NCBI GenBank assembly: GCA_963736305.1
Contig: CAVTOD010000008.1
Location: forward strand, 248,001 to 312,000
DNA from: DASUPK01 sp963736305
GTDB lineage: Bacteria > Actinomycetota > Thermoleophilia > Solirubrobacterales > 70-9
Direction of reading: 5' to 3'
DNA length: 64,000 bases
A program made the position numbers and the translations under genes. The first letter of the stretch is position 1. Each line of letters opens with the position of its first letter. Positions 36,036 through 44,381 of this stretch are shown here, in pieces. Below the pieces are notes generated by a model that was not told the origin of the DNA, ran no database searches, and saw only the letters and a program-made list of their open reading frames with translations.

Positions 36036-37753
36036 AGCGCGTAGTCCTCGTCTCGAAGCGCGGCCGGTTCCTCGTCGGCGAGCTCCTCTTCGAGCGCGGC
36101 GGCCAGATCGAGCTCGGCGGCGGCCGCCGGGCGGCGGTGCCCGGGCGGATGGCCCTGGCAGAGCTCGGGCAGGGACGAGGCCGGGCGAAGGTGGTCCGCC
36201 AGCTCGGCGACCCGGCTCGCGCCGCCGACGTGATCGCCGCGCTGCTCGAGGACCGGCAGGTGCGAACGGGGTTCTCCCGGCGCATCGAGGAGGAGGCCGG
36301 CGCGGCGACCGAGCGCGCCCGGGCTCTCGACCTCGATCGGCGCGACCTCCGGGATCTCCCCACCTTCACCGTCGATCCCGCCAGCGCGCACGACTTCGAC
36401 GATGCCGTCTCCGCGTCGCGGACCGACCGCGGTGTTCGCCTCTGGATCCACATCGCCGACGTCGCCGCTCACGTCCGGCCGGGCGACGCGCTGGAGAAGG
36501 AGGCCTACGGGCGGGCGAACTCGACCTACGTCCCGGGGACCGTAGCCCCGATGCTGCCCCATGTCCTCTCGAGCGACGCCTGCAGCCTCGCTCCGGACGC
36601 CGACCGCCTCGCCGTCACGTCCGAGATCGAGCTCTCCGATGCGGGGGAGCCCCTCTCGGCCAGCTTCTACCGCAGCGTGATCCGCTCGGATCTCCGCCTG
36701 GACTACGACCAGCTCGACGAGATCTTCGCCGGACGAGCCAAGCCGCCCGAGCCGATCCGGGAGCCGCTCGTCCTCGCCCGGCAGGCGGCGGCGGCTCTGG
36801 CGGGGCGGAGGCCGCGCTCCTCGCTCGAGGTCGAGAGCTTCGAACCCGAGTTCCGCTTCGAGGACGGTCAGGTCACCGGCGCCCATTCCGTCCCCCAGAC
36901 CGAGGCGCACCGGCTGATCGAGCACCTGATGATCCTCACCAACGAGCGGGTCGCCGACCTGCTCGAGCGCCGCCGGATTCCCACGCTCTACCGCGTCCAC
37001 GAGCAGCCCGACCCGGAGCGGATCCGCCGGCTGATCGAGCAGCTCGCGGCTCTCGACGTCCCGACTCCGGGCCTTCCCGACCAGATCTCCCCGCAGCAGG
37101 CCGGCGAGCTGGCTGGGGAGGCCAGCCGCCTCGTGGCCCGAGAGGCCGAGCGCCGCGGCCATGGCCGCGAGGCGTATACATCGCTTGTGCTTCGCTCGCT
37201 GAAACCGGCGCACTACACGGACCGCAACCTCGGCCACGCCGGGCTGGGCAGCTCGGCGTACGCGCACTTCACCTCTCCGATCCGCCGCTACCCGGACCTC
37301 GTCGCCCACCGCGCGCTTCTCTCGGCGATCGGTGCCGGGGAGGAGGCGCCCCGGGCTGAGGGGCTGGCGGAGATCGGTGCGCACTGCTCCGAGCGCGAGC
37401 GGGATGCGACCCGGATCGAGCGCGACGCCGATGACGTCTGCGCCTCGTTCCTCCTCCAGCGAGAGCTCTTCGAGCGCGGCCCGGACACGCGGTTCGAGGG
37501 TGAGGTCTCCGGGGTCGTCGGCGCCGGCGCCTTCGTCCGCTTCGGTGGCGCTCTCGCGGACATCTACGAGGGATTTCTGCCGGCGCGCAGGATCGGCGGG
37601 CGAGAGCGCTACGAGCTCGACCGGACCGAGACCATGCTGGCCGGCGCCCGCGGCGGTGGAGCGATCCGGATCGGCGATCCGGTGAGCGTCGCGGTCGACC
37701 GGGTGGAGGCCCCGCGCGGCCGGGTCGATCTGCTTCCGGCGGAGGACGCCTAG
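36032..37753 (+). CDS. RNase R/RNase II-family exoribonuclease (probable CTG start)
   Basis: A 3'-5' exoribonuclease. The catalytic RNB motif is DPASAHDFDDAVSASRT, followed by GTVAPMLPHVLSSDACSL, and HFTSPIRRYPDLVAHR; the C-terminal S1 domain is FEGEVSGVVGAGAFVRFGG. The first canonical start (GTG 36137) would cut off an evident N-terminal strand region, KRVVLVSKRGRFLVGELLF; the frame reaches back to CTG 36032, which overlaps the protease stop in CTGA exactly as other genes here use GTGA or TTGA. RNase R degrades mRNAs released by trans-translation; smpB follows 2 bases later. Confidence 0.9.
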   Translation: MKRVVLVSKRGRFLVGELLFERGGQIELGGGRRAAVPGRMALAELGQGRGRAKVVRQLGDPARAADVIAALLEDRQVRTGFSRRIEEEAGAATERARALDLDRRDLRDLPTFTVDPASAHDFDDAVSASRTDRGVRLWIHIADVAAHVRPGDALEKEAYGRANSTYVPGTVAPMLPHVLSSDACSLAPDADRLAVTSEIELSDAGEPLSASFYRSVIRSDLRLDYDQLDEIFAGRAKPPEPIREPLVLARQAAAALAGRRPRSSLEVESFEPEFRFEDGQVTGAHSVPQTEAHRLIEHLMILTNERVADLLERRRIPTLYRVHEQPDPERIRRLIEQLAALDVPTPGLPDQISPQQAGELAGEASRLVAREAERRGHGREAYTSLVLRSLKPAHYTDRNLGHAGLGSSAYAHFTSPIRRYPDLVAHRALLSAIGAGEEAPRAEGLAEIGAHCSERERDATRIERDADDVCASFLLQRELFERGPDTRFEGEVSGVVGAGAFVRFGGALADIYEGFLPARRIGGRERYELDRTETMLAGARGGGAIRIGDPVSVAVDRVEAPRGRVDLLPAEDA

Positions 37754-37755
37754 CC

Positions 37756-38241
37756 ATGGCGAAGAAGGGGAAGAACCCGAGGGCCCCGGTGAGCGGCGAC
37801 GTCGCCACCAACCGGCGGGCGCGCCACAAGTTCGAGATGCTGGAGAAGATGGAGGCCGGCATCGAGCTGCGCGGCAGCGAGGTCAAGTCCCTTCGCGACG
37901 GCAAGGCCCAGCTCAACGAGGCCTATGCGGTCATCAATGACGGCGAGGTCTGGCTGCGCGGCGCTCACATCCCGCCCTACCTGCCCGCCTCCGATCAGAA
38001 CCACGAGCCCGACCGGCCCCGAAAGCTGCTCCTGCACCGCCGAGAGATCGAGCGGCTGATCGGAAAGACGGCCGAGCGCGGCCTCACGCTCGTTCCCACC
38101 CGCATCTACTTCAAGGGCCCCCGGGCCAAGGTCGAGCTCGCCCTGGCCAAGGGAAAGGAGGGCCGGGACCGCCGCCGTGAGATCGCCGACCGCGATGTGC
38201 GCCGCGAGGTCGAGCGGGATTTCAAGCAGCGCTTGGGCTAG
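37756..38241 (+). CDS. smpB: SsrA-binding protein SmpB
   Basis: Binds tmRNA and places it in stalled ribosomes. 161 residues: NRRARHKFEMLEKMEAGIEL, GSEVKSLRDGKAQLNEAYAVI, and the C-terminal tail KGKEGRDRRREIADRDVRRE that enters the mRNA channel. ATG two bases after the RNase gene. The tmRNA gene lies 4.6 kb downstream on the same strand. Confidence 0.97.
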   Translation: MAKKGKNPRAPVSGDVATNRRARHKFEMLEKMEAGIELRGSEVKSLRDGKAQLNEAYAVINDGEVWLRGAHIPPYLPASDQNHEPDRPRKLLLHRREIERLIGKTAERGLTLVPTRIYFKGPRAKVELALAKGKEGRDRRREIADRDVRREVERDFKQRLG

Positions 38242-38318
38242 CGCAACTCTTCGCCCGCCAAGCAGGGCAAAGATGAGTGCACAAGAACGAAAGTCCCGTG
38301 CAAGGATTGGGCACAACG

Positions 38319-40883
38319 ATGCTTGCTGCAATCGATACCAGCAACGTTTCTAACTTCGTCGACGATCACCCGACCGAGGCGTACGCGATCGCCGGCGCAG
38401 TCATCCTGCTGCTGATCCTGCTTCTGATGATTCGGCGGCGCCGCAAGAAGGCCAAGGCCGAGGGCAGGAACGCCGAGGTGGAACCGAAGACTGAGACCGA
38501 ACCCGAGACTGAGGCGAAGCCCGAGACTGAGGCGGAAGCCGAGAGTGAGGCCGAACCCGACACGAAGGCCCCTGCCGACGGCGACTCGGAGGGCAAGCCC
38601 TCCAGAAAGCAAAAGCGCCAGGCGCGCAAGGCGAAGCGCCAGCAGATCGCCGACGAGAAGCGCCGAGCCGAGGATCAGGACCGCCGCGCCTGGGAGGAGG
38701 AGCGAAAGCGCCGCAGGGAGGAGCGCCAGAAGCGCAAGGAGGAGCGCCAGCAGCGCAAGTCCGAGCGCAAGGGAGAGGCTCCGCCGGAGCCGAAGGTGGA
38801 ACCGGCCTCCGAGGAGGAGGACGCCTCGGCTGCCGAGGGCGCCGAGGTGAAGACCGGCGCCGAGGGCGAGGCCGAGAAGTCGACGATGCTCGCCGCCGCT
38901 CTGGGACTGGGGGAGGCGACGCCGGCCAAGCCCGATGCCGATGAGACTGAGAATGAGGGCACGCCAAAGCTCGAGGAGGTGCCGATCGGAACCGACGAGG
39001 AGGGAGAGCCCGAGACGCCCCCTGCGCTGGAGCCTGCGGTGACCAAGGAGGAATCCGAGCCCGAGGAGTCGCAGTGGGTCCCACCTGGCACCCGTCGGCC
39101 GAGGCCCGGCGCGCAGCCGGATGACGAAGCCGCACTGACGCCGATCGCCCCCGAGCCCGAGACGGCGCCGGGCGGCTTCGCGTCTACCTCAGCGGACGAA
39201 GAGCAGCCGAAGGTCCCCGAGCCGGATGCCTCGAGCGTCGAGATCACGCCGCCGGCCACGTCCGGCGGGTCGCTGCAGGACGAGATCGATCGGCTCGCCC
39301 GCGAGGGCGAAGAGGCGGAGCGGGAAGGGACCGCGTCGGCACCGACCCCCGGGCCGCCACCGACGCACGAGCCCGAGACGCCTTCCGAATCCGAGCCGCC
39401 CGCAGCGGCACCGCCGGCGGCGACCGGATTGGGCGAGATCGGATCCGCGCTCCCGCCCGACGTCGCGCCACCTCGCCCGTACGATGCGCCGCCCACCCCT
39501 GACGATGCACCGGCCGAGCCGGAGACTCCGCCCCCGTCGACGCCGGAGCCGGCCCCGCCGGCTTCGTCCAGCCCGGAGATCGAGGAGCTTGCCGCCGAGC
39601 ACCAGGAGCGCTTGAGCGAGGAGGAGGGGCGGGTTCGCCGGGACGCGGAGGAGCGGCTGCGCCGGGCACAGGAGCTCGAACGAGACGCCGAGCAGCGCGT
39701 CAGGCGCGCCGAGGAGGAGACCGAGCAGCTGATCAAGATGGCCGCCGATCAGGCCCGGCGCCAGGCCGAGGAGGAGGCACGTGTCAGCACCCAGTCGAAG
39801 CTCCAGGAGGAGGCCGAGCGCCTGCGCACCGAGAGCGAGCAGCGTGCCCTCGAGGAGTCGGAACGCGTTCGCAAGGAGGTCGAGGACCGCACTCGCCTGG
39901 CGATCGAACAGGCCCGCCGCGATGCCGACAACCGTGTGACCGTGGCCGCCGAGCAGGCCCGCCGCGAGGCCGAGGAGCGCGCTCGCGCCGAGGCAGAGGA
40001 GCGCATCGAGGCAGAGGTTCAGCAGAAGGTGAGCGGGGAGACGGAGCGGCTCTCCAGCGCGGTTGAAGAGGCGGAAGCCCGCCTCCGGGCCGAGCGCGAG
40101 CAGCGCGAGAAGGCGATGGAAGAGGCCCACACGAGACTTCAGGAGGTCGAGCGAAGGGCCCAGGAGGCCGAGCAGCGAGCGGCCGACGCCGAGCGGCTGG
40201 CCCAACTCAAGTTGGAGGAAGCCGAGCGCGAGCGCAGGCTTCGCGAGGTGCTGGAGCGCGTCAGCGCCGCCGAGGCCCGGGCAAAGGAGGCCGAGCGCAA
40301 GGCCCTGGCAGCTGAGGAGGCTGCCGCCAGCAGCACCGCCGAGGGGCTGAGTGCCACCCCGCCGCCCGAGCCGATCACACCGCCGCCATCACCTCCGGCC
40401 GAAGCACCACCTCCACCACCGCCACCACTTTCACCCGAGCCGATCCCCGAGCCGCCGCCCGCGCAAGACCAAGAGAGTCGGGTCGTTCCGGACGAGGACG
40501 CACCTGCGGCCGAGGCGGGCGAGGAGAAGGGCGGAATCCTGGGCCGCACCGTCGGGGCGATCCTCGGCGTCGGGACCGGCGAGGACCAGCCAGGGGAGCA
40601 GGACGAGGCGGGCTCGCAGGACTCGACCGAGCCGGCGTCGACCGAGCCGGCGTCGACCCAGGAAGAGGCCTCCGAGCCGGAGTCAGACGCAGGCGATCGG
40701 ATCGCTCTGAACCAGGCCACGTTCGAACAGCTCAGAGAGGTCGGTTTCTCGGTGACTCAGGCGACGCGCGTGATCACCTATCGGGAACGCCAGAACGGCT
40801 TCAAGTCGCTCGACGACCTCGCCAACGTGCCGGGCATGCCCCGCGAGTTCCTGCGCGAGGTCAAGCCGAAGCTCGCCCTCTAA
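38319..40883 (+). CDS. Long membrane-anchored coiled-coil protein with C-terminal ComEA-like HhH domain
   Basis: About 854 residues. A short N-terminus is followed by one membrane helix (about residues 18-38: AYAIAGAVILLLILLLMI) and then RRRRKK, which by the positive-inside rule puts the rest in the cytoplasm. Next come a Glu/Lys/Pro-rich low-complexity region, an Arg/Glu-rich segment, a Pro-rich spacer, a heptad coiled coil (about 420-660) and a Pro-rich hinge. The last 60 residues, ALNQATFEQLREVGFSVTQA to ANVPGMPREFL, are a helix-hairpin-helix domain like ComEA, which binds DNA. It could tether DNA to the membrane. GTG 38277 is an alternative start. Confidence 0.8.
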   Translation: MLAAIDTSNVSNFVDDHPTEAYAIAGAVILLLILLLMIRRRRKKAKAEGRNAEVEPKTETEPETEAKPETEAEAESEAEPDTKAPADGDSEGKPSRKQKRQARKAKRQQIADEKRRAEDQDRRAWEEERKRRREERQKRKEERQQRKSERKGEAPPEPKVEPASEEEDASAAEGAEVKTGAEGEAEKSTMLAAALGLGEATPAKPDADETENEGTPKLEEVPIGTDEEGEPETPPALEPAVTKEESEPEESQWVPPGTRRPRPGAQPDDEAALTPIAPEPETAPGGFASTSADEEQPKVPEPDASSVEITPPATSGGSLQDEIDRLAREGEEAEREGTASAPTPGPPPTHEPETPSESEPPAAAPPAATGLGEIGSALPPDVAPPRPYDAPPTPDDAPAEPETPPPSTPEPAPPASSSPEIEELAAEHQERLSEEEGRVRRDAEERLRRAQELERDAEQRVRRAEEETEQLIKMAADQARRQAEEEARVSTQSKLQEEAERLRTESEQRALEESERVRKEVEDRTRLAIEQARRDADNRVTVAAEQARREAEERARAEAEERIEAEVQQKVSGETERLSSAVEEAEARLRAEREQREKAMEEAHTRLQEVERRAQEAEQRAADAERLAQLKLEEAERERRLREVLERVSAAEARAKEAERKALAAEEAAASSTAEGLSATPPPEPITPPPSPPAEAPPPPPPPLSPEPIPEPPPAQDQESRVVPDEDAPAAEAGEEKGGILGRTVGAILGVGTGEDQPGEQDEAGSQDSTEPASTEPASTQEEASEPESDAGDRIALNQATFEQLREVGFSVTQATRVITYRERQNGFKSLDDLANVPGMPREFLREVKPKLAL

Positions 40884-41283
40884 TCCCGCGCGCCCTCGCC
40901 GCGCGCGATTCGCGCCATTGCCTCGTCGGGAGTGATCCCGAGCCGGCGAAGGAATTTGACGAGAGCCATCTCCGGCCGGGATCGAGCTCATAGAAGTTCG
41001 CGAAGTCGATGTAGGTGTAGAGCGGCGCATTGGCGTAGCCCGCTTCGATGCGAGACAGCAATCCCTGTGAATAGGTTCCGCCTTTCGGCCTGCGCGTCCG
41101 ATCCGCAACCTGCATCTGCGTCAGGTGGCGCCCCTCGCGGATCCGCTTGAGACGCCGGCCGATCATCAGGGTGTAACCGGTCTTGTGCAGCATCTCCCAG
41201 CGCTCCGGCCCGTTGGCGGCGAGCTTCCGGCCGTCTGGGCTCAGCACCCCTTCCCCGCGATTGGCCGACCAGTGGTAATGCAC
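40880..41283 (-). pseudogene. XRE-family helix-turn-helix regulator, frameshifted near its 3' end
   Basis: From GTG 41283 the frame codes HYHWSANRGEGVLSPDG and then an XRE DNA-binding domain (MIGRRLKRIREGRHLTQMQV, QGLLSRIEAGYANAPLYTYI). At about 40975 the frame must move by one base to continue as PEMALVKFLRRLGITPDEA and stop at TAG 40882-40880, overlapping the convergent TAA. The neat end and the coding character of the second part argue that the intact gene was about 134 codons. One base is missing in CCCGGCCGG, a run prone to sequencing error. Confidence 0.65.
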
Positions 41284-41589
41284 TCGACGTCGTCCCACAT
41301 CTACCCGTGTGCTGACGGGACGAATTTCGCCCCCCTTGGAAGAGCACGGAGGGGTAACCGGTGGAGAGCCTTCGGCTCGGGACGGGAACCGGTGGAGAGC
41401 CTTGGGCGTTTTCGGGATATCCAATGCGTCACCCACATATCCGATTCGGTCCGCGCATTGGCGGGGTTCGGACCGGGCGTTATGCGAGCCGTGCATCGAT
41501 CATGCGAGGGGCAACTCGGATATCGCGAAAACCCCCGAGGTGCCTCGGAGGAGAGGGGAGGGCGGAGCCTCCTCCACTCGTGGTGCGTC
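41284..41589. other. Gap with short direct and inverted repeats
   Basis: No convincing gene. The 17-bp sequence AACCGGTGGAGAGCCTT occurs at 41356-41372 and again at 41387-41403. CCAATGCG (41421-41428) and CGCATTGG (41454-41461) form an inverted repeat with a 25-base loop. GAGCC-TTC-GGCTC (41366-41378) is a small hairpin. These may be operator or transcript structures upstream of the XRE gene, or remains of a repeat element. Confidence 0.45.
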
Positions 41590-41929
41590 GTGGCACTGCC
41601 CGGCAACGGGATGGGCGACATCCAGACCGCGGCGGAGTACGTCGTCAACGCGATCCGGACGATGGGCATTCCGCTTCTGGCCCGACACGCGTGGGTGGTC
41701 GATGACGAGATCGGCCTCTCGCCGAGCAACCACGGCACCCTCGACGCCGACGTTGTCTGCCTCCGGCACGGGCGTTTGCGGCAGGATCTTCATGCCGGGC
41801 GTGAACCCCTTCACCTTCGTCTCCGACGAGGCGTCCTCGGTGGCGGACGTCGGCGCGACGGTCGCGACCTATCCGCATGTCCCAAGGGAGCCGCCGCTCC
41901 GCTGCTACGTGACTGGCGACTGCCCTTAG
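41590..41929 (+). pseudogene. Unrecognised ORF, apparently frameshifted
   Basis: From GTG 41590 (or ATG 41611) the frame codes GNGMGDIQTAAEYVVNAI, then LLARHAWVVDDEIGLSPSN with typical high-GC codon use. After about 41765 the coding-like signal moves to another frame, FMPGVNPFTFVSDEASSVAD to CYVTGDCP-stop at 41929. The two parts look like one small protein of about 110 residues broken by an indel. I do not recognise it. The next gene starts 12 bases later. Confidence 0.4.
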
Positions 41930-41940
41930 CGGGTAGTCCG

Positions 41941-42837
41941 GTGCGGGTGACTTCCAACGACACAGTCGCCGTGGTCGGTGCCGGCGGCACGATGGGCCTG
42001 CCGATGGCGCGGAACATCGCTCAGGCGGGGATTGACGTCCGCGCCTGGAATCGCTCGCGCGAGAAGGCCGAGCCGCTCGCCGAGGATGGAGTCGAGGTGC
42101 TCGACACGGCCGCGGAGGCCGCCGCAGGAGCGTCGGTCGTCCTGACCGTCCTCAGCGACGCCTACGCCGTCATCTCCGCGATGGAGGGATCCGACGGCGG
42201 CTTCTCCGGCGCCGAAGAGGGCGCCACCTGGCTGCAGATGAGCACGATCGGGATCGAGGGCACCGAGCGCTGCGTAGGCCTCGCCGAGGATCATGGCCTG
42301 ACCCTCGTGGACGCGCCCGTGGTCGGCACCAAGCAACCGGCCGAGCAGGGAAAGCTGACGGTCCTCGCCTCCGGCCCCGAGGAGACGCGCGAGCGGTGCG
42401 AGCCGATCTTCGAGGCGATCTCCCAGAAGGCCGTTTGGCTGGGGGAGACCGGCACCGGCACCCGGATGAAGCTGGTGATCAACTCGTGGCTGCTGTCGCT
42501 CGTGGAGGGGCTGGCTGAGACGGTCTCCTTCGCCGAGGGCATCGACATCGACCCGGCCCAGTTCCTCGAGACAATCGCGGGCGGGCCGATCGACAACGCC
42601 TATGCCCAGATGAAGGGCAAGATGATGATCGAGCGCAGCTTCGAGCCCGCGTTCAAGCTCGAGCTGGCCGCCAAGGACGCCCGGCTCGTGATCGAGGCGG
42701 CGGAGCGCCACGAGCTCGACCTGCCGATGCTGGACGCAATCCGCTCCCAGCTCGAGGAGGCGGCCAGGGAACATGGTGATCAGGACATGGCCGCCGCCTA
42801 CCTGGCGAGTGCGCCGAAGCAGTCCGCCCGGCCCTGA
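41941..42837 (+). CDS. NAD(P)-dependent 3-hydroxyisobutyrate dehydrogenase-family oxidoreductase
   Basis: A beta-hydroxyacid dehydrogenase of 298 residues. Rossmann motif VGAGGTMGLPMARNIAQAG, substrate block VDAPVVGTKQPAEQGKLTVL, catalytic Lys region GTGTRMKLVINSWLL, and the helical C-terminal domain with AKDARLVIEAAERHELDLPM. The frame is open back to 41125 by chance; GTG 41941 is chosen because homology begins at once. The substrate is not determinable. It ends 36 bases before tmRNA. Confidence 0.9.
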   Translation: MRVTSNDTVAVVGAGGTMGLPMARNIAQAGIDVRAWNRSREKAEPLAEDGVEVLDTAAEAAAGASVVLTVLSDAYAVISAMEGSDGGFSGAEEGATWLQMSTIGIEGTERCVGLAEDHGLTLVDAPVVGTKQPAEQGKLTVLASGPEETRERCEPIFEAISQKAVWLGETGTGTRMKLVINSWLLSLVEGLAETVSFAEGIDIDPAQFLETIAGGPIDNAYAQMKGKMMIERSFEPAFKLELAAKDARLVIEAAERHELDLPMLDAIRSQLEEAAREHGDQDMAAAYLASAPKQSARP

Positions 42838-42873
42838 AGGCCTCCGCGGCTACCATTGGCGAAGACATAGCAC

Positions 42874-43235
42874 GGGGCCGAAATTGGATTCGACTTGGGC
42901 CTTTGTGCGATCAGGTTGCAGGCCGAGGTTCCAGGAGGCCTCGTTAAACACCTGGACCAACCAATACGTGCGGACCATGAGTTCGCTCTCGCCGCTTAGC
43001 TAGAACCTAGGCAGCGTGTGTCGGCCCACCCGAGCCCGAGGGGTGGGATCACCGGCATCAGAATCGGGCTCACCCGGACGGCTCGTCCCGACCGTCCGGG
43101 GAAAACAAAGGGACTTGGCCCTACGGCATCTCCCGCCGGCAGCGGAGGTCATAGGGCGAGAACAAAGCGCCGGCTAAGCCTGTAGAAGCCGATCGCCGAA
43201 TCCCGAGGACGCCGGTTCGAAACCGGCCGGCTCCA
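42874..43235 (+). ncRNA. ssrA: Transfer-messenger RNA (tmRNA)
   Basis: The 5' end GGGGCCG (42874-42880) followed by AAATTGGATTCGACT is the tmRNA signature. It pairs over 7 bp with CGGCTCC (43228-43234), with A43235 as discriminator. The T arm is GCCGG-TTCGAAA-CCGGC (43211-43227). A tag reading frame ends in ALAA-stop at 42999. After the tag there are hairpins fitting the pseudoknots, for example CCCGAGCCCGAGGGG-like and GACGGCTCGTCCCGACCGTC. CCA is not encoded. About 362 nt, typical. It rescues stalled ribosomes with SmpB. Confidence 0.95.
42970..42999 (+). other. tmRNA tag-peptide reading frame
   Basis: Codons GCG-GAC-CAT-GAG-TTC-GCT-CTC-GCC-GCT-TAG give ADHEFALAA. The C-terminal ALAA is the degradation signal recognised by ClpXP-type proteases. 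The resume codon is assigned to GCG 42970 because tags begin with Ala or Gly in nearly all bacteria and the length then matches; this start is inferred. Confidence 0.75.
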
Positions 43236-43347
43236 CTTCGTTGGTCAATCGTTTCTCCCTGTTCAAATCCTCACGCAGCGGGTAATGGGATCCGAACCGC
43301 CGGTGCGAAAAGGCGCAGCTGGCAGGAAGTCAAAGAGAGGAACAAAA

Positions 43348-43803
43348 ATGGCGCAGGCAACCCGCTCCTCGAGCACGCGCAGAAAGCGCACCAGCTCAAC
43401 CGGGAGCAAGTCCACGAGTAGGAATGGCAGGTCCGAAACGACTCGGAGCAGGAACGGCTCCTCGAGCACCTCGAAGACGAAGGTCGCCGAGCTCGGCGCC
43501 AAGACGAAGCCTCAGGCCGAGAAGGTCTCGAGTGTGGCCTCGAAGGCGAAGGCCCCACTGATCGCGGGTGGGGCTGCGCTTGCCGGGTTGGCCGGCGGAG
43601 TGGCGCTGAAGAGCCGCACCGAGAACAGGCGCCCCATCAAGGGGCTTCGAGTCCGGTCACTGCCCAAGTCACTGAGGAACATCGACCTGGGCAAGGTCGA
43701 TCTCGATGCGATCACCGACGCGGCACGCCGGGTGCGGTCGATCGGCGAGCAGGTCGGGGATCTCGCGGACGCGGCCGACAAGACCCGCAAGAAGCACAAG
43801 TAG
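43348..43803 (+). CDS. Basic Ser/Arg-rich protein with a Gly/Ala hydrophobic segment
   Basis: A 151-residue protein with a strong ribosome binding site (AGAGAGGAACAAAA before ATG 43348). The first 65 residues are Ser, Thr, Arg and Lys-rich (TRSSSTRRKRTSSTGSKSTS), like a disordered nucleic-acid-binding tail. APLIAGGAALAGLAGGVAL follows, then a region of charged helices (DAARRVRSIGEQVGDLADAA). I do not know the family. It lies 112 bases downstream of tmRNA and may be read from the tmRNA promoter or its own. Confidence 0.65.
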   Translation: MAQATRSSSTRRKRTSSTGSKSTSRNGRSETTRSRNGSSSTSKTKVAELGAKTKPQAEKVSSVASKAKAPLIAGGAALAGLAGGVALKSRTENRRPIKGLRVRSLPKSLRNIDLGKVDLDAITDAARRVRSIGEQVGDLADAADKTRKKHK

Positions 43804-43899
43804 ACGAGCGCGTCTTCTTCGGGCGCTAGTGCGCGTCAGCCCGCGGGTCGGCATGCAACCCTGCCGCGCTCCGATGACGAACGCTGACAGGAAGCCGAA

Positions 43900-44061
43900 A
43901 TGAGCGCGACGATCACCCGCGACGACGCTCTGCCGATCTCGCCTGGGCGCGGGATCAAGCACCTCGGAATTCCGCTGAAGACGGTGAACGGTGACCGCGC
44001 CGCATTAATGGGGCTTCACGTGAGATTTACCTCGCTGGTCGAATCTGAGGCCACGATCTAG
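43900..44061 (+). CDS. Possible 53-residue small protein
   Basis: ATG 43900 with AGGAAG 6 bases upstream opens a frame coding SATITRDDALPISPGRG and ending EATI-stop. Codon use is high-GC for the first two thirds and then less typical. No homologue is known to me. It lies between the basic protein and a small membrane protein, all on the same strand. Confidence 0.35.
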   Translation: MSATITRDDALPISPGRGIKHLGIPLKTVNGDRAALMGLHVRFTSLVESEATI

Positions 44062-44082
44062 GCAATCGGAGAGGGGCGATCC

Positions 44083-44250
44083 ATGCACGGACGACCGATC
44101 TGGAGCTTGAGCGCGTGGGGCGGGTTCATCTGCATGCTGTTCGCCCTCAGCACGCTGATGTACGGCTCCCTCGCCGCGAGCGCCCTGATGATGTCCGGTG
44201 CGCTCGCGCTGTTCGGCTGGGCCGCGTGGCTCTCCCACCACGAGCATTGA
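44083..44250 (+). CDS. Small membrane protein of 55 residues
   Basis: ATG 44083 with a GGAGAGGGG ribosome binding site. Two hydrophobic helices are obvious (GGFICMLFALSTLMYGSLAA and SALMMSGALALFGWAAWL), ending SHHEH. Such short two-helix proteins are common in actinobacteria but rarely characterised. Codon use fits. The function is unknown. Confidence 0.55.
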   Translation: MHGRPIWSLSAWGGFICMLFALSTLMYGSLAASALMMSGALALFGWAAWLSHHEH

Positions 44251-44280
44251 CCGCCGGATCCTGAACGTCATCTGGTTTTT

Positions 44281-44307
44281 CGTTGGGGATTCGTGGGCTC
44301 GCCAACG
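44281..44307 (+). terminator. Hairpin between the small membrane protein gene and the LolA-like gene
   Basis: CGTTGG (44281-44286) and CCAACG (44302-44307) form a 6-bp stem with a 15-base loop, 30 bases after the small gene; TTTTT precedes it on the plus strand. It is a weak candidate terminator, possibly for the opposite strand. Confidence 0.35.
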
Positions 44308-44381
44308 GTCCCCTTCGCGGCATGACGAGAACCTGAACGGCTGTCAGAAAACTTTTAGGGACTGGGCGTAGCCTTTGTGGG

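Noticed and set aside
41356..41403. Direct repeats as a CRISPR remnant
   Set aside because: Only two 17-bp copies, a short 14-base spacer, no cas genes.
41125..41940. Fusion of an N-terminal domain to the 3-hydroxyisobutyrate dehydrogenase
   Set aside because: The upstream part crosses the XRE gene and repeats without domain character; the enzyme is complete from GTG 41941.
43250..43290. tRNA-like GTTCAAATCC downstream of tmRNA
   Set aside because: No flanking T-arm stem, acceptor stem or anticodon arm can be drawn around it.
43211..43300. Integrated element using the tmRNA 3' end as attachment site
   Set aside because: No repeat of the tmRNA 3' sequence was found downstream and there is no integrase, so the usual signs of an island are missing.
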